A stretch of 64,000 bases of DNA from Flavihumibacter fluvii (GTDB lineage: Bacteria > Bacteroidota > Bacteroidia > Chitinophagales > Chitinophagaceae). Below the pieces are notes generated by a model, which was not told the DNA's origin, searched no databases, and was given only the letters and a program-made list of their open reading frames with translations. The stretch is from contig NZ_CP092333.1 in NCBI RefSeq assembly GCF_018595675.2, positions 3,806,001-3,870,000 of the forward strand, given 5' to 3'. Every line of letters begins with the position of its first letter. Within the stretch, counting starts at the first letter, position 1. Made by a program: the position numbers and the translations under genes. This document shows positions 48,860 to 58,608 of the stretch, piece after piece.

Positions 48860-51800
48860 CTAATTATTAAAAATTAATGTTCGTTTATTGCCCCTGCTGT
48901 CTGTTATTACAACTGATTGCACATTAGCACCAACGGTAAGGAATCTTGATGATTGGGACAGGAAGGATGACCCATGGTAGAATTCCTGCTTCTGTTTTTG
49001 GCCATTTTTAAATGAAATGTCCGCAGTTTGTTCCGACGGTTGCAGCTGGATGGGTTTGCCATCTTTCTTCAATTCGAATATCGCCAGGGGCCCGCGGTTT
49101 TGTGATGCCGCCAAAAGGTACTTGTCGTTTTGGCCCCTTAGCTTGATCAGGGCTTTCCCGTTTCCGGGTATGAATATGCCGCTTTTCAGGATTGGTTGGG
49201 GGATAAAGTTTCCTTTGCCATCACCTTGTAACAGCAGTCCGTTTAATGCATCATAACGGCCTACAGATACATCAGTTCCATAATCATTGGTGCTGATCAC
49301 CACATCCAGATTACCATCCCCGTCAAAGTCATCGGCTACCATTCCATTCAGTACAGAGAGCTGCGCCTTGAAGGGTAAATGGACCAGGGTAAATTTTCCA
49401 TTGCCATCATTCCTGCAAAACGAAGAGTTGAATTCAGTTGCTTTCAGATGGAGTACACCATTCCATTGCTCAGGGGTAAACAATTGTTCAATTGTAGCCG
49501 TCGCATATGAGGTATAGTTCGGGAATTTTGATCGCATACCGATGATCTGCTTGATGATATCATCTCTTCCGGCTACAGGGTATTGTTTCCTGGTAGAGTC
49601 TTCCTGGCTGGTCCTGAGGTATAGTGCCGGGATGGCATCGTAGCTTCCGTTGTTGTCAAAATCTTTGGCGAATATGGCGGCTGGATATTGTGGCGATGCT
49701 TTGTAGAAGGAATTTTGTCCAAGGTTGCCGGCGATAAAATCTATATCACCATCATTATCAAAATCACCGGTGACCAGGCTGTTCCACCAGCCGGTTTGAT
49801 CGGCCAGCCCGGTTTTGTTGGTCACATTATTGAATTTGCCATGGTCGTTTTTTAAAAAGGTAAGCGGCATCCACTCCCCGGCAAGCACCAGGTCGGGCCA
49901 GCCGTCATTGTCAAAGTCTGTGCAAACTGCATCACATACCAATCCGATCTTGTCCAGGTCTTTTGCTACCGCTGCTGTCACATCAGTGAATTTTATCTGC
50001 CCATCCCGGGTATCATTCCTGTAAATAAAACTGGATACCGGCTTTGGATAGTTCCAGGGATCAACCCGGCCAGCGATAAACAGGTCCAGGTCTCCATCCT
50101 TATCAAAATCCACCGCCCTTGCACAAGACTTGCTCGCATGATTCATGGGTAGCGCTAAGGAGTCCGATTTGAAGTTCCCATGGCCATCATTTACAAATAA
50201 CTGGTCCTGGTAGGCTATTGAATTGGATTTGCTTTCATAGCCGCCATGTGCCAGGAAAAGATCCAGGTCTTCATCACCATCTGCATCGAATAAGATCGTT
50301 CCCATTTCCTGGAATTGTATATTGGCTTTTTCGATTGGCTGCGTAACCGGTTTTTGCAGGAATGTTCCATTTGGCTGCTGTAGCATGGCTACAGCACCTG
50401 ATGTTGAGTTGCCGCCAACAATAATATCATCCAACCCGTCGCCGTTTACATCTCCTGCCGCAAGGGAAGGACCATATTCTGACAGCTTGTGCGGCAATAA
50501 TTTTTGTATGTTGAAATCAATATAATCTGTTTGGGAATGACGGTATTGAACGCCAAGGGTACGGGTGACTTCCCTGAACAGGTTTTGTTGCGCCAGGGCG
50601 GGGCCGGACCAGTCGTAACGATCCTTCGCATTCCTGATATCGACCTGGATGGTTTGGTCTGGTGCCGGGTGCTCTAAAACTTGTTTCCTGCCATCTGCCC
50701 AGGTGACCACCAGGGAATCGATTGTAGTACTGGTTCCCAGGCCGAAGTGGGGGTTTAGCTGGATGCTGCCCAGGTATCCGCGGTATGGGGTCTGTTCATA
50801 GGACTGGTGTTGGTTCTCATAATACAGTTCTACCCAGCTGCCCAGCCCATTCCTGTTTAATGAATCGCCTGAAAGTTGTACCGACAGGTAATGCAACTTT
50901 TCCGGACCTGCATTCATCAGGGTGTTTTCATAGACACTTGCTTCGTCGTTGATGTTATTGATTATGATGTCCAGGTCACCATCATTATCCAGGTCAGCAT
51001 ATGCACCGCCATTTGAAAAACTTGGCTGGTCAAAGCCCCAGTCAGCAGATACGTTGACAAAATTGCTGTTACCATTGTTGCGGAAGGCGTAATTGTGCAG
51101 TTTGACTTCGGGTATTTGTGCCAGCGTATTTTCCTGTGGTGTAATTGGGGCCGGTTCGTTACGGTAAGCCAGGAAATCACGGTCTGTTACGTCCCGGGGG
51201 AAGCCATTGGTCACCACCATATCACGCATCCCGTCATTATCATAATCTGCAACCAGGGGGCACCAGCTCCAGTCGGTTTCTGCTATTCCGGAGAAATAAC
51301 CTGTTTCGCTGAATATCGGATCACCGATCGTATCGTTTTCTTTAAGCCTTGGCCCTTCATTGACCTGGATCGAATTCCTGACATACTGGTATTGGTACTT
51401 AAAGTAGTCATTGAGCTGAAAGGTCTGGTAGCTGTTTGCACCCAGCATTTTTTTCTTCCGGAAGTTGTCCTCCGGGTTCATGTCCAGTTCTACTATATCA
51501 GGAAGGCCATCGTTATTGATATCAATGACGTCCTGTCCCATTCCGTTAGCAGAGGTATGCTTGAGATAGGTTTCCGCCTTGTCTGTAAATGTTCCGTTGT
51601 GGTTGTTGATATACAGGATGTCTGTGGCAATGAAATCATTCGTTACAAAGATGTCTTTCCATCCATCCTTATTGAGGTCTGCAATGGTTGCACCGTGTCC
51701 ATAACCTTCAATGGTAACCCCGGCTTCCTTGGTTACATCTGTAAATACCGGGTGTTTCAGGGTGCTGTTCATATCGTTCCGGTAAAGCCGGCCCGTACTG

Positions 51801-52474
51801 GGGAAACTGCCGTCCATTATCCTGGGTTTGAAGGTAGACGGATTTACATCGGGCAGGATTTCATTGACCACAATGTATACGTCCAGGTCACCATCATTAT
51901 CATAGTCAAAGAAATTGGCCATGGTGGAATGCGTAGTATCATCCAATTGGTAAGCCGCGGCTTCATCCTTAAAAACCGGTACGCCATCTTTATCCGGGCC
52001 CTGGTTAATGTACAGCAGGTTTTTCCGTTTTTGCGGATCCTTATTCATAGAAACGCTTACATACAGGTCCATCCGGCCATCGTTATTTATATCCACGGTG
52101 GAAACACCTTTACACCACCTGCCGTTTCCGCTTACGCCCGCTTTATCGGTTATTTCTTCAAACTGCAGTTTCCCTTTGTTCAGGTACAACCTGGAGGATA
52201 CCATATTTCCTGCCAGGTACACGTCCTGTAAGCCATCGTTGTTAAAATCGCCAATTCCCACACCACCACCATTATAGATATTGGTTACGTCAATAGGATT
52301 CAGCGAATCGCTTTCAACAATTTTGTTGTTAAAACGGATACCCGAATGATCCGGGCTTACAGGATGAAACAGGTGATTGTTTTGCCTGCACGAGGTAACC
52401 AGCAGCCCGTTGATAAGAATGAAAGTAACGATGCGGGCTAATTTCACCCGGGTTTTATTAATACACATAGGCAA
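48860..52474 (-). CDS. VCBS/FG-GAP repeat lipoprotein with ASPIC/UnbV domain
   Basis: 1,204 residues. Lipoprotein signal (VTFILINGLLVTSCRQ). At least a dozen calcium-binding FG-GAP/VCBS repeats with D-x-N-x-D-G-x-x-D loops, for example DFNNDGLQDVYLAG, DINNDGRMDLYVSV, DYDNDGDLDVYIVV and DKDGDLDLFIAG; a CRTAC/ASPIC-UnbV module lies near residues 540-610 (NRNGLGSWVELYYENQHQSY, FGLGTSTTIDSLVVTWADGR). It is a surface-exposed multi-blade propeller, probably binding glycans or glycoproteins. First gene of a two-gene operon divergent from susC, sharing the 285-base control region. Confidence 0.85.
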   Translation of the reverse strand: MPMCINKTRVKLARIVTFILINGLLVTSCRQNNHLFHPVSPDHSGIRFNNKIVESDSLNPIDVTNIYNGGGVGIGDFNNDGLQDVYLAGNMVSSRLYLNKGKLQFEEITDKAGVSGNGRWCKGVSTVDINNDGRMDLYVSVSMNKDPQKRKNLLYINQGPDKDGVPVFKDEAAAYQLDDTTHSTMANFFDYDNDGDLDVYIVVNEILPDVNPSTFKPRIMDGSFPSTGRLYRNDMNSTLKHPVFTDVTKEAGVTIEGYGHGATIADLNKDGWKDIFVTNDFIATDILYINNHNGTFTDKAETYLKHTSANGMGQDVIDINNDGLPDIVELDMNPEDNFRKKKMLGANSYQTFQLNDYFKYQYQYVRNSIQVNEGPRLKENDTIGDPIFSETGYFSGIAETDWSWCPLVADYDNDGMRDMVVTNGFPRDVTDRDFLAYRNEPAPITPQENTLAQIPEVKLHNYAFRNNGNSNFVNVSADWGFDQPSFSNGGAYADLDNDGDLDIIINNINDEASVYENTLMNAGPEKLHYLSVQLSGDSLNRNGLGSWVELYYENQHQSYEQTPYRGYLGSIQLNPHFGLGTSTTIDSLVVTWADGRKQVLEHPAPDQTIQVDIRNAKDRYDWSGPALAQQNLFREVTRTLGVQYRHSQTDYIDFNIQKLLPHKLSEYGPSLAAGDVNGDGLDDIIVGGNSTSGAVAMLQQPNGTFLQKPVTQPIEKANIQFQEMGTILFDADGDEDLDLFLAHGGYESKSNSIAYQDQLFVNDGHGNFKSDSLALPMNHASKSCARAVDFDKDGDLDLFIAGRVDPWNYPKPVSSFIYRNDTRDGQIKFTDVTAAVAKDLDKIGLVCDAVCTDFDNDGWPDLVLAGEWMPLTFLKNDHGKFNNVTNKTGLADQTGWWNSLVTGDFDNDGDIDFIAGNLGQNSFYKASPQYPAAIFAKDFDNNGSYDAIPALYLRTSQEDSTRKQYPVAGRDDIIKQIIGMRSKFPNYTSYATATIEQLFTPEQWNGVLHLKATEFNSSFCRNDGNGKFTLVHLPFKAQLSVLNGMVADDFDGDGNLDVVISTNDYGTDVSVGRYDALNGLLLQGDGKGNFIPQPILKSGIFIPGNGKALIKLRGQNDKYLLAASQNRGPLAIFELKKDGKPIQLQPSEQTADISFKNGQKQKQEFYHGSSFLSQSSRFLTVGANVQSVVITDSRGNKRTLIFNN

Positions 52475-52506
52475 TTCCTGGCAATGTTAAGGGTTTCTAA
52501 AAAAAA

Positions 52507-52553
52507 TTTGGATGGAATTAAAATTCGGATATATTTGTATGTATAGACATACA
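52507..52553 (+). promoter_or_regulatory. susC promoter with overlapping GntR-type operator
   Basis: -33 TTTG (52,507-52,510), 19-bp spacer, -7 TATATTTG (52,530-52,537). The palindrome TGTATGTATAGACATACA (52,536-52,553) overlaps the end of the -7 box and the start site; its centre ATGTATAGACAT differs by one base from ATGTATATACAT at the kinase-isomerase promoter. The predicted 5' untranslated leader is about 215 bases. Confidence 0.75.
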
Positions 52554-52759
52554 GACATATATTTTAACAAAAATAAGCAAAAAAGGCAGGGAAAGTGCAG
52601 TTCGGCCAGTGGTGAAAACCAGGATCTGCCAGGCCGGAATTTCAATGTTTTGACACCAACAATTCCAGATGAAGTGCAATTAGCGTTTGCCGGAGGATGA
52701 TATACTGATTGCCATTCTTTTTTATTTCTTGATCATACATAAAACAATAAACCACTGTT

Positions 52760-55700
52760 ATGAGACCAAAACGATTGCATGGTGTTTGTTCCAAGGCCAA
52801 ATGCGTACTTTGCTTAATTGCTTTGCAAAGTGTTATGAGCACCGCTCTGTGGGCAAATGCCGATAATTCACCGGGCGGCGTAAATAGATTTACGGACCGC
52901 GAACGGTCAAACAAATTTGTCGAAAAAGTTATAAATGGTCGTATTACCGGGAGTAATGGCGAGCCATTGGCTGGCGTCAGCATCACAGAAAAAGGAACCA
53001 AAAACACGGTTGTTTCTGATGATGAAGGTAAATACACCATTACCGTAAAAGATGCAAACAGTAGCCTCCTTTTTACTTATGTTGGTTTCCTGGATATGGA
53101 AGTTAAGGCCGGATCAGTGGGCAATGAGGTGAAAATGGAGAAGCTTTCCAGTAACATGGAAGAAGTTGTGGTGGTAGGTTATGGCTCCCAGAAGAAAAAG
53201 GAACTGACCAACGCCGTTGTGCAGGTTTCCGGGAATGAAGTTAAAAAATCTGCTTCTGTTTCCTTGTCCAACTCCTTAACCGGCCGGCTGGCTGGTTTAT
53301 TTGTCAACCAACGCAGTGCGATACCAGGTGCTGATGATGCCCAGATCCTCGTAAGGGGTTCGAATACCTTCCGGAACAGTTCAGCATTGATTGTAATTGA
53401 CGGTATCGCGAATGCAGATCCGGATGGTTTAAACAGGCTGGATCCCAATGATATTGAATCCATTTCTGTACTTAAGGATGCCTCCGCTGCAGTGTATGGA
53501 GCACAATCTGCAGGTGGTGTTATCCTCGTAACCACAAAAAGGGGAAAGAGCGGTAAAGCTTCATTTGACTTTTCCTCCCAATTTTCTAATTCATCTCCAA
53601 CAATGAAGGTGAAATCTGCTGATGTGTTTGAGTATATGAATGTACTCAATGAAAGAAGGGCCCTGGAGGGAACCCCACCCGATTTTCCGGATGAGCTGAT
53701 TGAATCATTTAAAAATGGCACAAGAAGGGCGGAAGATTGGTATGCAGCCCTTGTTGATCCACCTGCAAAACAAAACAGGCAGTCACTTACGATGCGGGGT
53801 GGCACGGATAAAGTAAGGTACTTTACTTCTCTCGGAACCGCTTTCCAGGGTGGAATTTTGCGTGCCGATGATATTACTAAACTCAAGCAGTATAACGTGA
53901 GGAGTAATATTGATGTTGCCGTTACGCAAAATTTTGAAGTAGGATTGGATCTTTCCTACAGGGAGAAAAACACCACCTATCCCCAGGGTGGCTCAAACCA
54001 GATCGGTGGTTTTGCCAATACAAGCCCCTTGCAGGAAGCATACATTGACGGGGATTATCGTTATCCCGGCGAAGGATGGTCGCAATTGAATCCGGCCGCC
54101 AGGCTGCTAAGCCCGGGCTACCAGATTTTAAAAGCAAATGTTGGCATGGGTACGATCAGGTTCAAATACAATATCCCCTGGGTTAAAGGCCTGGTATTGG
54201 ATGGATTTGGCTCAGTTGTGAAGACCGGGAACTATAATAAAGTCTTTAACTATACCTGGTTTTATTATGAAAAAAATGACGATGGGGAAATTATTAAGCG
54301 CCCGTCAAGATCCGTTGAGGACATTGGTCTTAGGGAAGATTTTATCCAAAGCCAGCGGCTTACGGGTAATATCAAGCTTGCCTATAGCACATCTATCAAG
54401 GAACATAGGATAAATGCATTCGTTGCTTATGAGCAAATGGATTATAAAGACAATTTTTTCTGGACAAGCCGTCTTGGTTATGTGTCACCCCTGATTGACC
54501 AGCTTTCTGCAGGTAGTGCTAATCGCCAGAACTGGAACAACAATGGTGGCGCCAACGAATCTGCCCGCCAGAACTATTTTGGCCGGTTGAGTTATGATTA
54601 CGCAGGCAAATACCTGTTTGGCTTCAGTGCCCGTTACGATGGATCACCCATATTTCCTGAAGAGACAAGGTTTGGTTTCTTCCCACAGGTTTCTGCCGGA
54701 TGGGTGCTGAGCAGGGAGAAATTTATTCCCCAGGATATTTTCAGTAACCTGAAATTAAGGGCATCATGGGGTCAACTGGGTAATGACAGGGTTATTCCTT
54801 TCCAGTATATTGGCACCTATGGCTATTCTGCCGGCTGGGTGGTTAATGGTTCCGATTTCCAGGGTATTTCACCTACTACTGTCGCCAATCCAAATATTAC
54901 CTGGGAAATCAGTGAGAAAACAGACATTGGCCTTGAAGCAGGTTTCCTGGACAACAGGCTGACTTTTGAGTTCGATGTTTTCAGTTCAAAAACGTCACAG
55001 ATCCTGGCGAAGAGACAAGCGTCTATTCCCGATTATACCGGACTGGTACTGCCCGATGAGAATATCGGTAGAATGGATAGCAAAGGTTTTGAGATCCAGG
55101 CAGGTTACCGTCAAAACTTTGGCCGCGTGGGTTTCAGGACAAGTGCAAATCTTTCCTATGCAGAAAATAAGATCATCTACTTTGACGAATCACCACAGGC
55201 AGAGCCTTATCAAAAATTGGAAGGAAAACCGCTTGGCGCTCAACTGGTGTACAAAGCAATCGGCATTTACAGGACTGAAGCAGACCTGACCAAATTCCCC
55301 GGCTATGCAGGCGCCCGCACAGGCGGACTGATATTTGCCGACATGAACAATGATGGCGTGGTGAATGCAAATGACACCTACAGGTATGATGCTACCGGAT
55401 TTCCAAAGACGCAGTGGGGCCTGACGATCGGCCTGGACTACCAGGACTTCGATCTCTCTATTCTTATTGCAGGTCAGGATGGTGGAAAATGGCGGTTGAA
55501 TAACGGCTTTAATTCCGGTGCAGCGGGTAATGGCCTGGAATATGTTGCATTGAATTCTTATTCCTTAACCAACACGAATTCAGAACTTCCGATGATTGCG
55601 CCAACCGGCGTGGCAGCATCTGATGCCGATTTCTATTACCAGAATGCATCATGGGCCCGCTTTAAATCAATTCAGTTGGGATACACACTTCCTAAATCTC

Positions 55701-55876
55701 TTGTGTCAAAAGCAAGGATTGCTGCACTGAGGTTTTATTTATCCGGCGACAACGTGTTCATGCTCTATAACAATCTTCAAAAGTACGGCGCCGGCGATCC
55801 TGAATTCCTCCTTGGAAACGGTGGTGGTTATCCAAATATGAGAACATTCAGCATTGGTCTAAATCTTACTTTCTAA
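52760..55876 (+). CDS. susC: SusC-like TonB-dependent outer-membrane receptor
   Basis: 1,038 residues. Signal peptide, then a carboxypeptidase-like regulatory domain (NGRITGSNGEPLAGVSITEK, VGFLDMEV), a TonB-box/plug region (MEEVVVVGYGSQKKKELTNA, SLTGRLAGLFVNQRSAIPG) and a 22-strand barrel ending in the aromatic C-terminus MRTFSIGLNLTF. SusC proteins form lidded channels with SusD and import oligosaccharides using TonB energy. 11 bases upstream of susD. Context points to mannose-rich N-glycan or mannan oligosaccharides as ligand. No N-terminal secretin/STN domain is visible, in keeping with a cytoplasmic GntR control instead of FecR signalling. Confidence 0.95.
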   Translation: MRPKRLHGVCSKAKCVLCLIALQSVMSTALWANADNSPGGVNRFTDRERSNKFVEKVINGRITGSNGEPLAGVSITEKGTKNTVVSDDEGKYTITVKDANSSLLFTYVGFLDMEVKAGSVGNEVKMEKLSSNMEEVVVVGYGSQKKKELTNAVVQVSGNEVKKSASVSLSNSLTGRLAGLFVNQRSAIPGADDAQILVRGSNTFRNSSALIVIDGIANADPDGLNRLDPNDIESISVLKDASAAVYGAQSAGGVILVTTKRGKSGKASFDFSSQFSNSSPTMKVKSADVFEYMNVLNERRALEGTPPDFPDELIESFKNGTRRAEDWYAALVDPPAKQNRQSLTMRGGTDKVRYFTSLGTAFQGGILRADDITKLKQYNVRSNIDVAVTQNFEVGLDLSYREKNTTYPQGGSNQIGGFANTSPLQEAYIDGDYRYPGEGWSQLNPAARLLSPGYQILKANVGMGTIRFKYNIPWVKGLVLDGFGSVVKTGNYNKVFNYTWFYYEKNDDGEIIKRPSRSVEDIGLREDFIQSQRLTGNIKLAYSTSIKEHRINAFVAYEQMDYKDNFFWTSRLGYVSPLIDQLSAGSANRQNWNNNGGANESARQNYFGRLSYDYAGKYLFGFSARYDGSPIFPEETRFGFFPQVSAGWVLSREKFIPQDIFSNLKLRASWGQLGNDRVIPFQYIGTYGYSAGWVVNGSDFQGISPTTVANPNITWEISEKTDIGLEAGFLDNRLTFEFDVFSSKTSQILAKRQASIPDYTGLVLPDENIGRMDSKGFEIQAGYRQNFGRVGFRTSANLSYAENKIIYFDESPQAEPYQKLEGKPLGAQLVYKAIGIYRTEADLTKFPGYAGARTGGLIFADMNNDGVVNANDTYRYDATGFPKTQWGLTIGLDYQDFDLSILIAGQDGGKWRLNNGFNSGAAGNGLEYVALNSYSLTNTNSELPMIAPTGVAASDADFYYQNASWARFKSIQLGYTLPKSLVSKARIAALRFYLSGDNVFMLYNNLQKYGAGDPEFLLGNGGGYPNMRTFSIGLNLTF

Positions 55877-55887
55877 ACTATTTAACT

Positions 55888-57735
55888 ATGAGATCATTAA
55901 ATTTTCTAAATAAAAAGGCGGCGAGAATATTTATCCTGGTGTTCGCAGGTTCAATTGTTGCAGTCACTTCCTGTAACAAAGACTTCCTGGATAAAAAGCC
56001 GCTGGATGCACTGACCGACGAAGCAGTATTTTCTGATGCTGTATTCCTTCAAAGTTATGTGTACAATGTGTACAATGGAATGAAACCGATTTGGTACCCC
56101 GGTACCGGTGGTTTTGAAGCCTTAACAGATGTGGCCGTTTCACAACCTGAAACGCATGACAGGTCTGCGGGTATTCGCCAATATCTTGAAGGGACCATTT
56201 CTCCCGATAACGTTATAGATCTTACCCAGATCTGGAAAGAAGAATATGGATATATCAGGAAAGCGAATGTCTTTTTTGAAAAGACGGAAGGTTCTACCAT
56301 CGACCCTGCAGTACTTGATCCGTTGAGAGGAGAAATGCATTTCCTGCGGGCATGGATGTATGCCGAACTCGTAAAAACATTCGGCGGGGTTCCTATCATC
56401 ACCAGCAGTTTTAAGCTGGATGACGGAAACTTTGATGTGCCCAGGAATACGTATGAAGAGTGCTCACAATTTATCCTGGATGAATGTGAACTGGCAGCAG
56501 ATTTGTTGGAAGGCCAGACCGTGATTCCAGGTAAAATTTCACGTGCAGCAGCTTTAGCGTTGAAGGCCAGGGTACTGCTCTATATGGCCAGCCCGCTGAA
56601 TAACCCTTCCAATGATATCACTAAATGGCAGGCGGCAGAAACAGCCACCAAAGCTGTTATTGACCTGAATTATACCCTGCATCCTACCCATGATGATCTT
56701 TTTACAAGACCATTAAAGGCAGATGAAATTATCCTTGGTAAAAGTCATACAGCCGGTACCCGTATACCCGATTGGGGATTTAATTATGATTATTGGCCAA
56801 GCGGATTTGACGCAAGGCAAAGGATTATGCCTACGCAGACATTTGTGAACATGTTCCAATTGACAAATGGCGAGTACCCTTACCTTGCTGATGGGGTAAC
56901 CGTAAATCCGGCTTCAGGATATGATCCCCAGAATCCAAATAAAGACCGGGACCCAAGGTATTACAGTGATGTCATTTATCCTGGTGCTGGTCCATTTACC
57001 ATCAGTGATGGCGCCAAGAGCACGACAAGGACATATGAATACTGGGAAGACGCAAACCCAAATCCTGATAACGCAGAACCTTTTGTTAACCCGAATAAAG
57101 TTGATCCTAAAAACGGGCAGGCACTATACGATTATGGCCGTGATTCAAAGACGTATTGGGTAAAGGGTAAAACACCGTTCCACTGGCGTGTGCAAACCGG
57201 CTACACCTTCAGGAGACTGTTGGATTTTACCGGCCCGCGTGCAAGCTTTGACCATGACTATAAACAGGCTATTACCTTTTTGCGCATAGCGGAATTCTAC
57301 CTGAACTATGCAGAAATTCAGATTGCCCTGGGAAATGAAGCATTGGCCCGTGAATATATCAACAAGATCAGGAAAAGGCCTTCTGTGAATATGCCCGATA
57401 TTACCAGTTCAGGTGAAGACCTGGTTAGGGATTACAGAAATGAAAGAGCGATAGAATTACACCTGGAAGACCATCGTTTCTTTGACCTCATGCGCTGGAA
57501 AGCAGCACCCGGCAATATTGATATTCCGGTACGTGGATTGACCAGTGTGAAAATGGATTGGACCGGCGCACAACCAGGTGACTTGCTGGGTAAGCTTTCT
57601 TTTGAATTTGGCACTATTGAAGCTGCTGAAGTAAGAAGCCCATGGAAAGGTGACTATTATTACCTGCTACCAATTCCAAGAGAAGAAATAAAAAGAAGTA
57701 ATAATGCTATTGTACAAAACCCGGGTTATCAATAG
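55888..57735 (+). CDS. susD: SusD/RagB-like outer-membrane glycan-binding lipoprotein
   Basis: 615 residues. Lipoprotein signal (AGSIVAVTSCNKDFLDKKPL D; lipid-anchored Cys). SusD N-terminal block (DKKPLDALTDEAVFSDAVFL QSYVYNVYNG), helical TPR-like core (GEMHFLRAWMYAELVKTFGG VPII) and C-terminal SusD domain (LRIAEFYLNYAEIQIALGNE, RNERAIELHLEDHRFFDLMR W). It forms the lid over SusC and binds the incoming glycan. A strong terminator hairpin follows at 57,791, closing the operon. Confidence 0.95.
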   Translation: MRSLNFLNKKAARIFILVFAGSIVAVTSCNKDFLDKKPLDALTDEAVFSDAVFLQSYVYNVYNGMKPIWYPGTGGFEALTDVAVSQPETHDRSAGIRQYLEGTISPDNVIDLTQIWKEEYGYIRKANVFFEKTEGSTIDPAVLDPLRGEMHFLRAWMYAELVKTFGGVPIITSSFKLDDGNFDVPRNTYEECSQFILDECELAADLLEGQTVIPGKISRAAALALKARVLLYMASPLNNPSNDITKWQAAETATKAVIDLNYTLHPTHDDLFTRPLKADEIILGKSHTAGTRIPDWGFNYDYWPSGFDARQRIMPTQTFVNMFQLTNGEYPYLADGVTVNPASGYDPQNPNKDRDPRYYSDVIYPGAGPFTISDGAKSTTRTYEYWEDANPNPDNAEPFVNPNKVDPKNGQALYDYGRDSKTYWVKGKTPFHWRVQTGYTFRRLLDFTGPRASFDHDYKQAITFLRIAEFYLNYAEIQIALGNEALAREYINKIRKRPSVNMPDITSSGEDLVRDYRNERAIELHLEDHRFFDLMRWKAAPGNIDIPVRGLTSVKMDWTGAQPGDLLGKLSFEFGTIEAAEVRSPWKGDYYYLLPIPREEIKRSNNAIVQNPGYQ

Positions 57736-57790
57736 TAGATTTCTTTAAGCACGATAGTTTTTCATTCCAGCAGTATGTTTTGGTTAATTC

Positions 57791-57826
57791 GAAGAGGCTG
57801 TCCCAAAAGGACAGCTTCTTTTTTTT
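57791..57826 (+). terminator. Rho-independent terminator after susD
   Basis: Stem GGCTGTCC / GGACAGCT around a CAAAA loop, extended by GAAGA/TTC, followed by eight T residues (57,819-57,826). Placed 56 bases after the susD stop. Confidence 0.85.
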
Positions 57827-57828
57827 GC

Positions 57829-57974
57829 AGGCAATTGAGTCGTTTGAATAGTCGAATGCAACCACCCCAACTGTTTGTACGCATTCACAGGTCCTGCCTC
57901 GTGGCTATTCAACCTATCACTTTTTATATGGAGGGTATTGTTCGCTTGCGCGATCTTGAACTTCCGGTTCATAC
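57829..57974 (+). pseudogene. Truncated LytTR gene (module copy 2)
   Basis: QAIESFE then, after a stop or shift, QPPQLFVRIHRSCLVAIQPI TFYMEGIVRLRDLELPVH. This parallels residues of both LytTR proteins of copy 1 (LPSSMFVRIHRSYLVALQHI). Only about 40 codons of the C-terminal half remain and the DNA continues into the conserved module leader. Not functional. Confidence 0.75.
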
Positions 57975-58492
57975 CCTAAGCGCCTGCCCGTTTGGGTGCC
58001 GGGTAGAACGGCCCCGGTAGCCAGCGCTCAAGGATTCAGGTTGTGCCAGATTGGCGGCTACTGACCTGGCGGTTATCCTGGCAAATTGTTGGCGTTTGAT
58101 GCGTGTATTTAAGGACCACTTAAGGACCACATCAAGACCACATCAAGACCATGTGAAGATTCCCAAAAATGCACTTCCGTTACCCGTAAAATAACAGCAC
58201 ATTCATTTTTTAAAAAACGAAAAAATGCCAAAATGTCAAAGGCAAATCACCTTGCTGCCTCCGTGATACCATGAAGATTCCAATAGGGTTCCTAAGAGGT
58301 TGCTCAGCTTATACACCGGCTATAGGATGACTATTAGATGAAGCTTAGATGAGACTTACATTAGACTGCACCGGCTATGTAAACGCTATGTCGGGCTTAT
58401 GTACTGGCTATGCAGACCTTATTGCCCACCTTATGCAAAGCTTATACAATTTGCACAATTTGATCCTTTAACCCTTTTAAAACCAATTTCTT
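57975..58492 (+). other. Conserved module leader, copy 2, with degenerate repeats
   Basis: No gene. 57,978-58,170 matches 14,330-14,520, including four or five tandem AAGGACCAC / AAGACCACATC units (58,110-58,158). From about 58,300 to 58,450 there are loosely repeated CTTATG / CTATG / TTAGATGA words spaced about 10-14 bases, possibly a decayed tandem repeat that replaced the deleted part of the module. Confidence 0.5.
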
Positions 58493-58608
58493 ATGACTCG
58501 CGTAGACAACAACATCATGACCCGCTACTGCGGCTCGATTATGAAGCTAAAGTGCTGCCCGGAACACTCATCCGTGTTACCGCAACGGATCGGCCCAGGA
58601 AGCAAACC
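58493..58608 (+). pseudogene. Fused ends of the 188-aa module protein (copy 2 relic)
   Basis: One frame from the ATG at 58,493 gives RVDNNIMTRYCGS, like NDNVITRNMSGS of the 14,582 gene. The next frame gives LPGTLIRVTATDRPRKQTML, like its C-terminus LPGTTIKATAMDVPGNKTVL. About 150 codons between them are missing and the frame is shifted, so the gene is dead by internal deletion. Confidence 0.75.

Noticed and set aside
51095-52231. Long plus-strand frame of 378 codons opposite the VCBS gene
   Set aside because: It is the antisense shadow of regular D-x-N-x-D-G repeats; no start context or family.
32622-57735. The mannoside locus as a mobile or transferred island by its own integrase
   Set aside because: No integrase, attachment repeat or tRNA end flanks it; it merely lies between module copies that could recombine.
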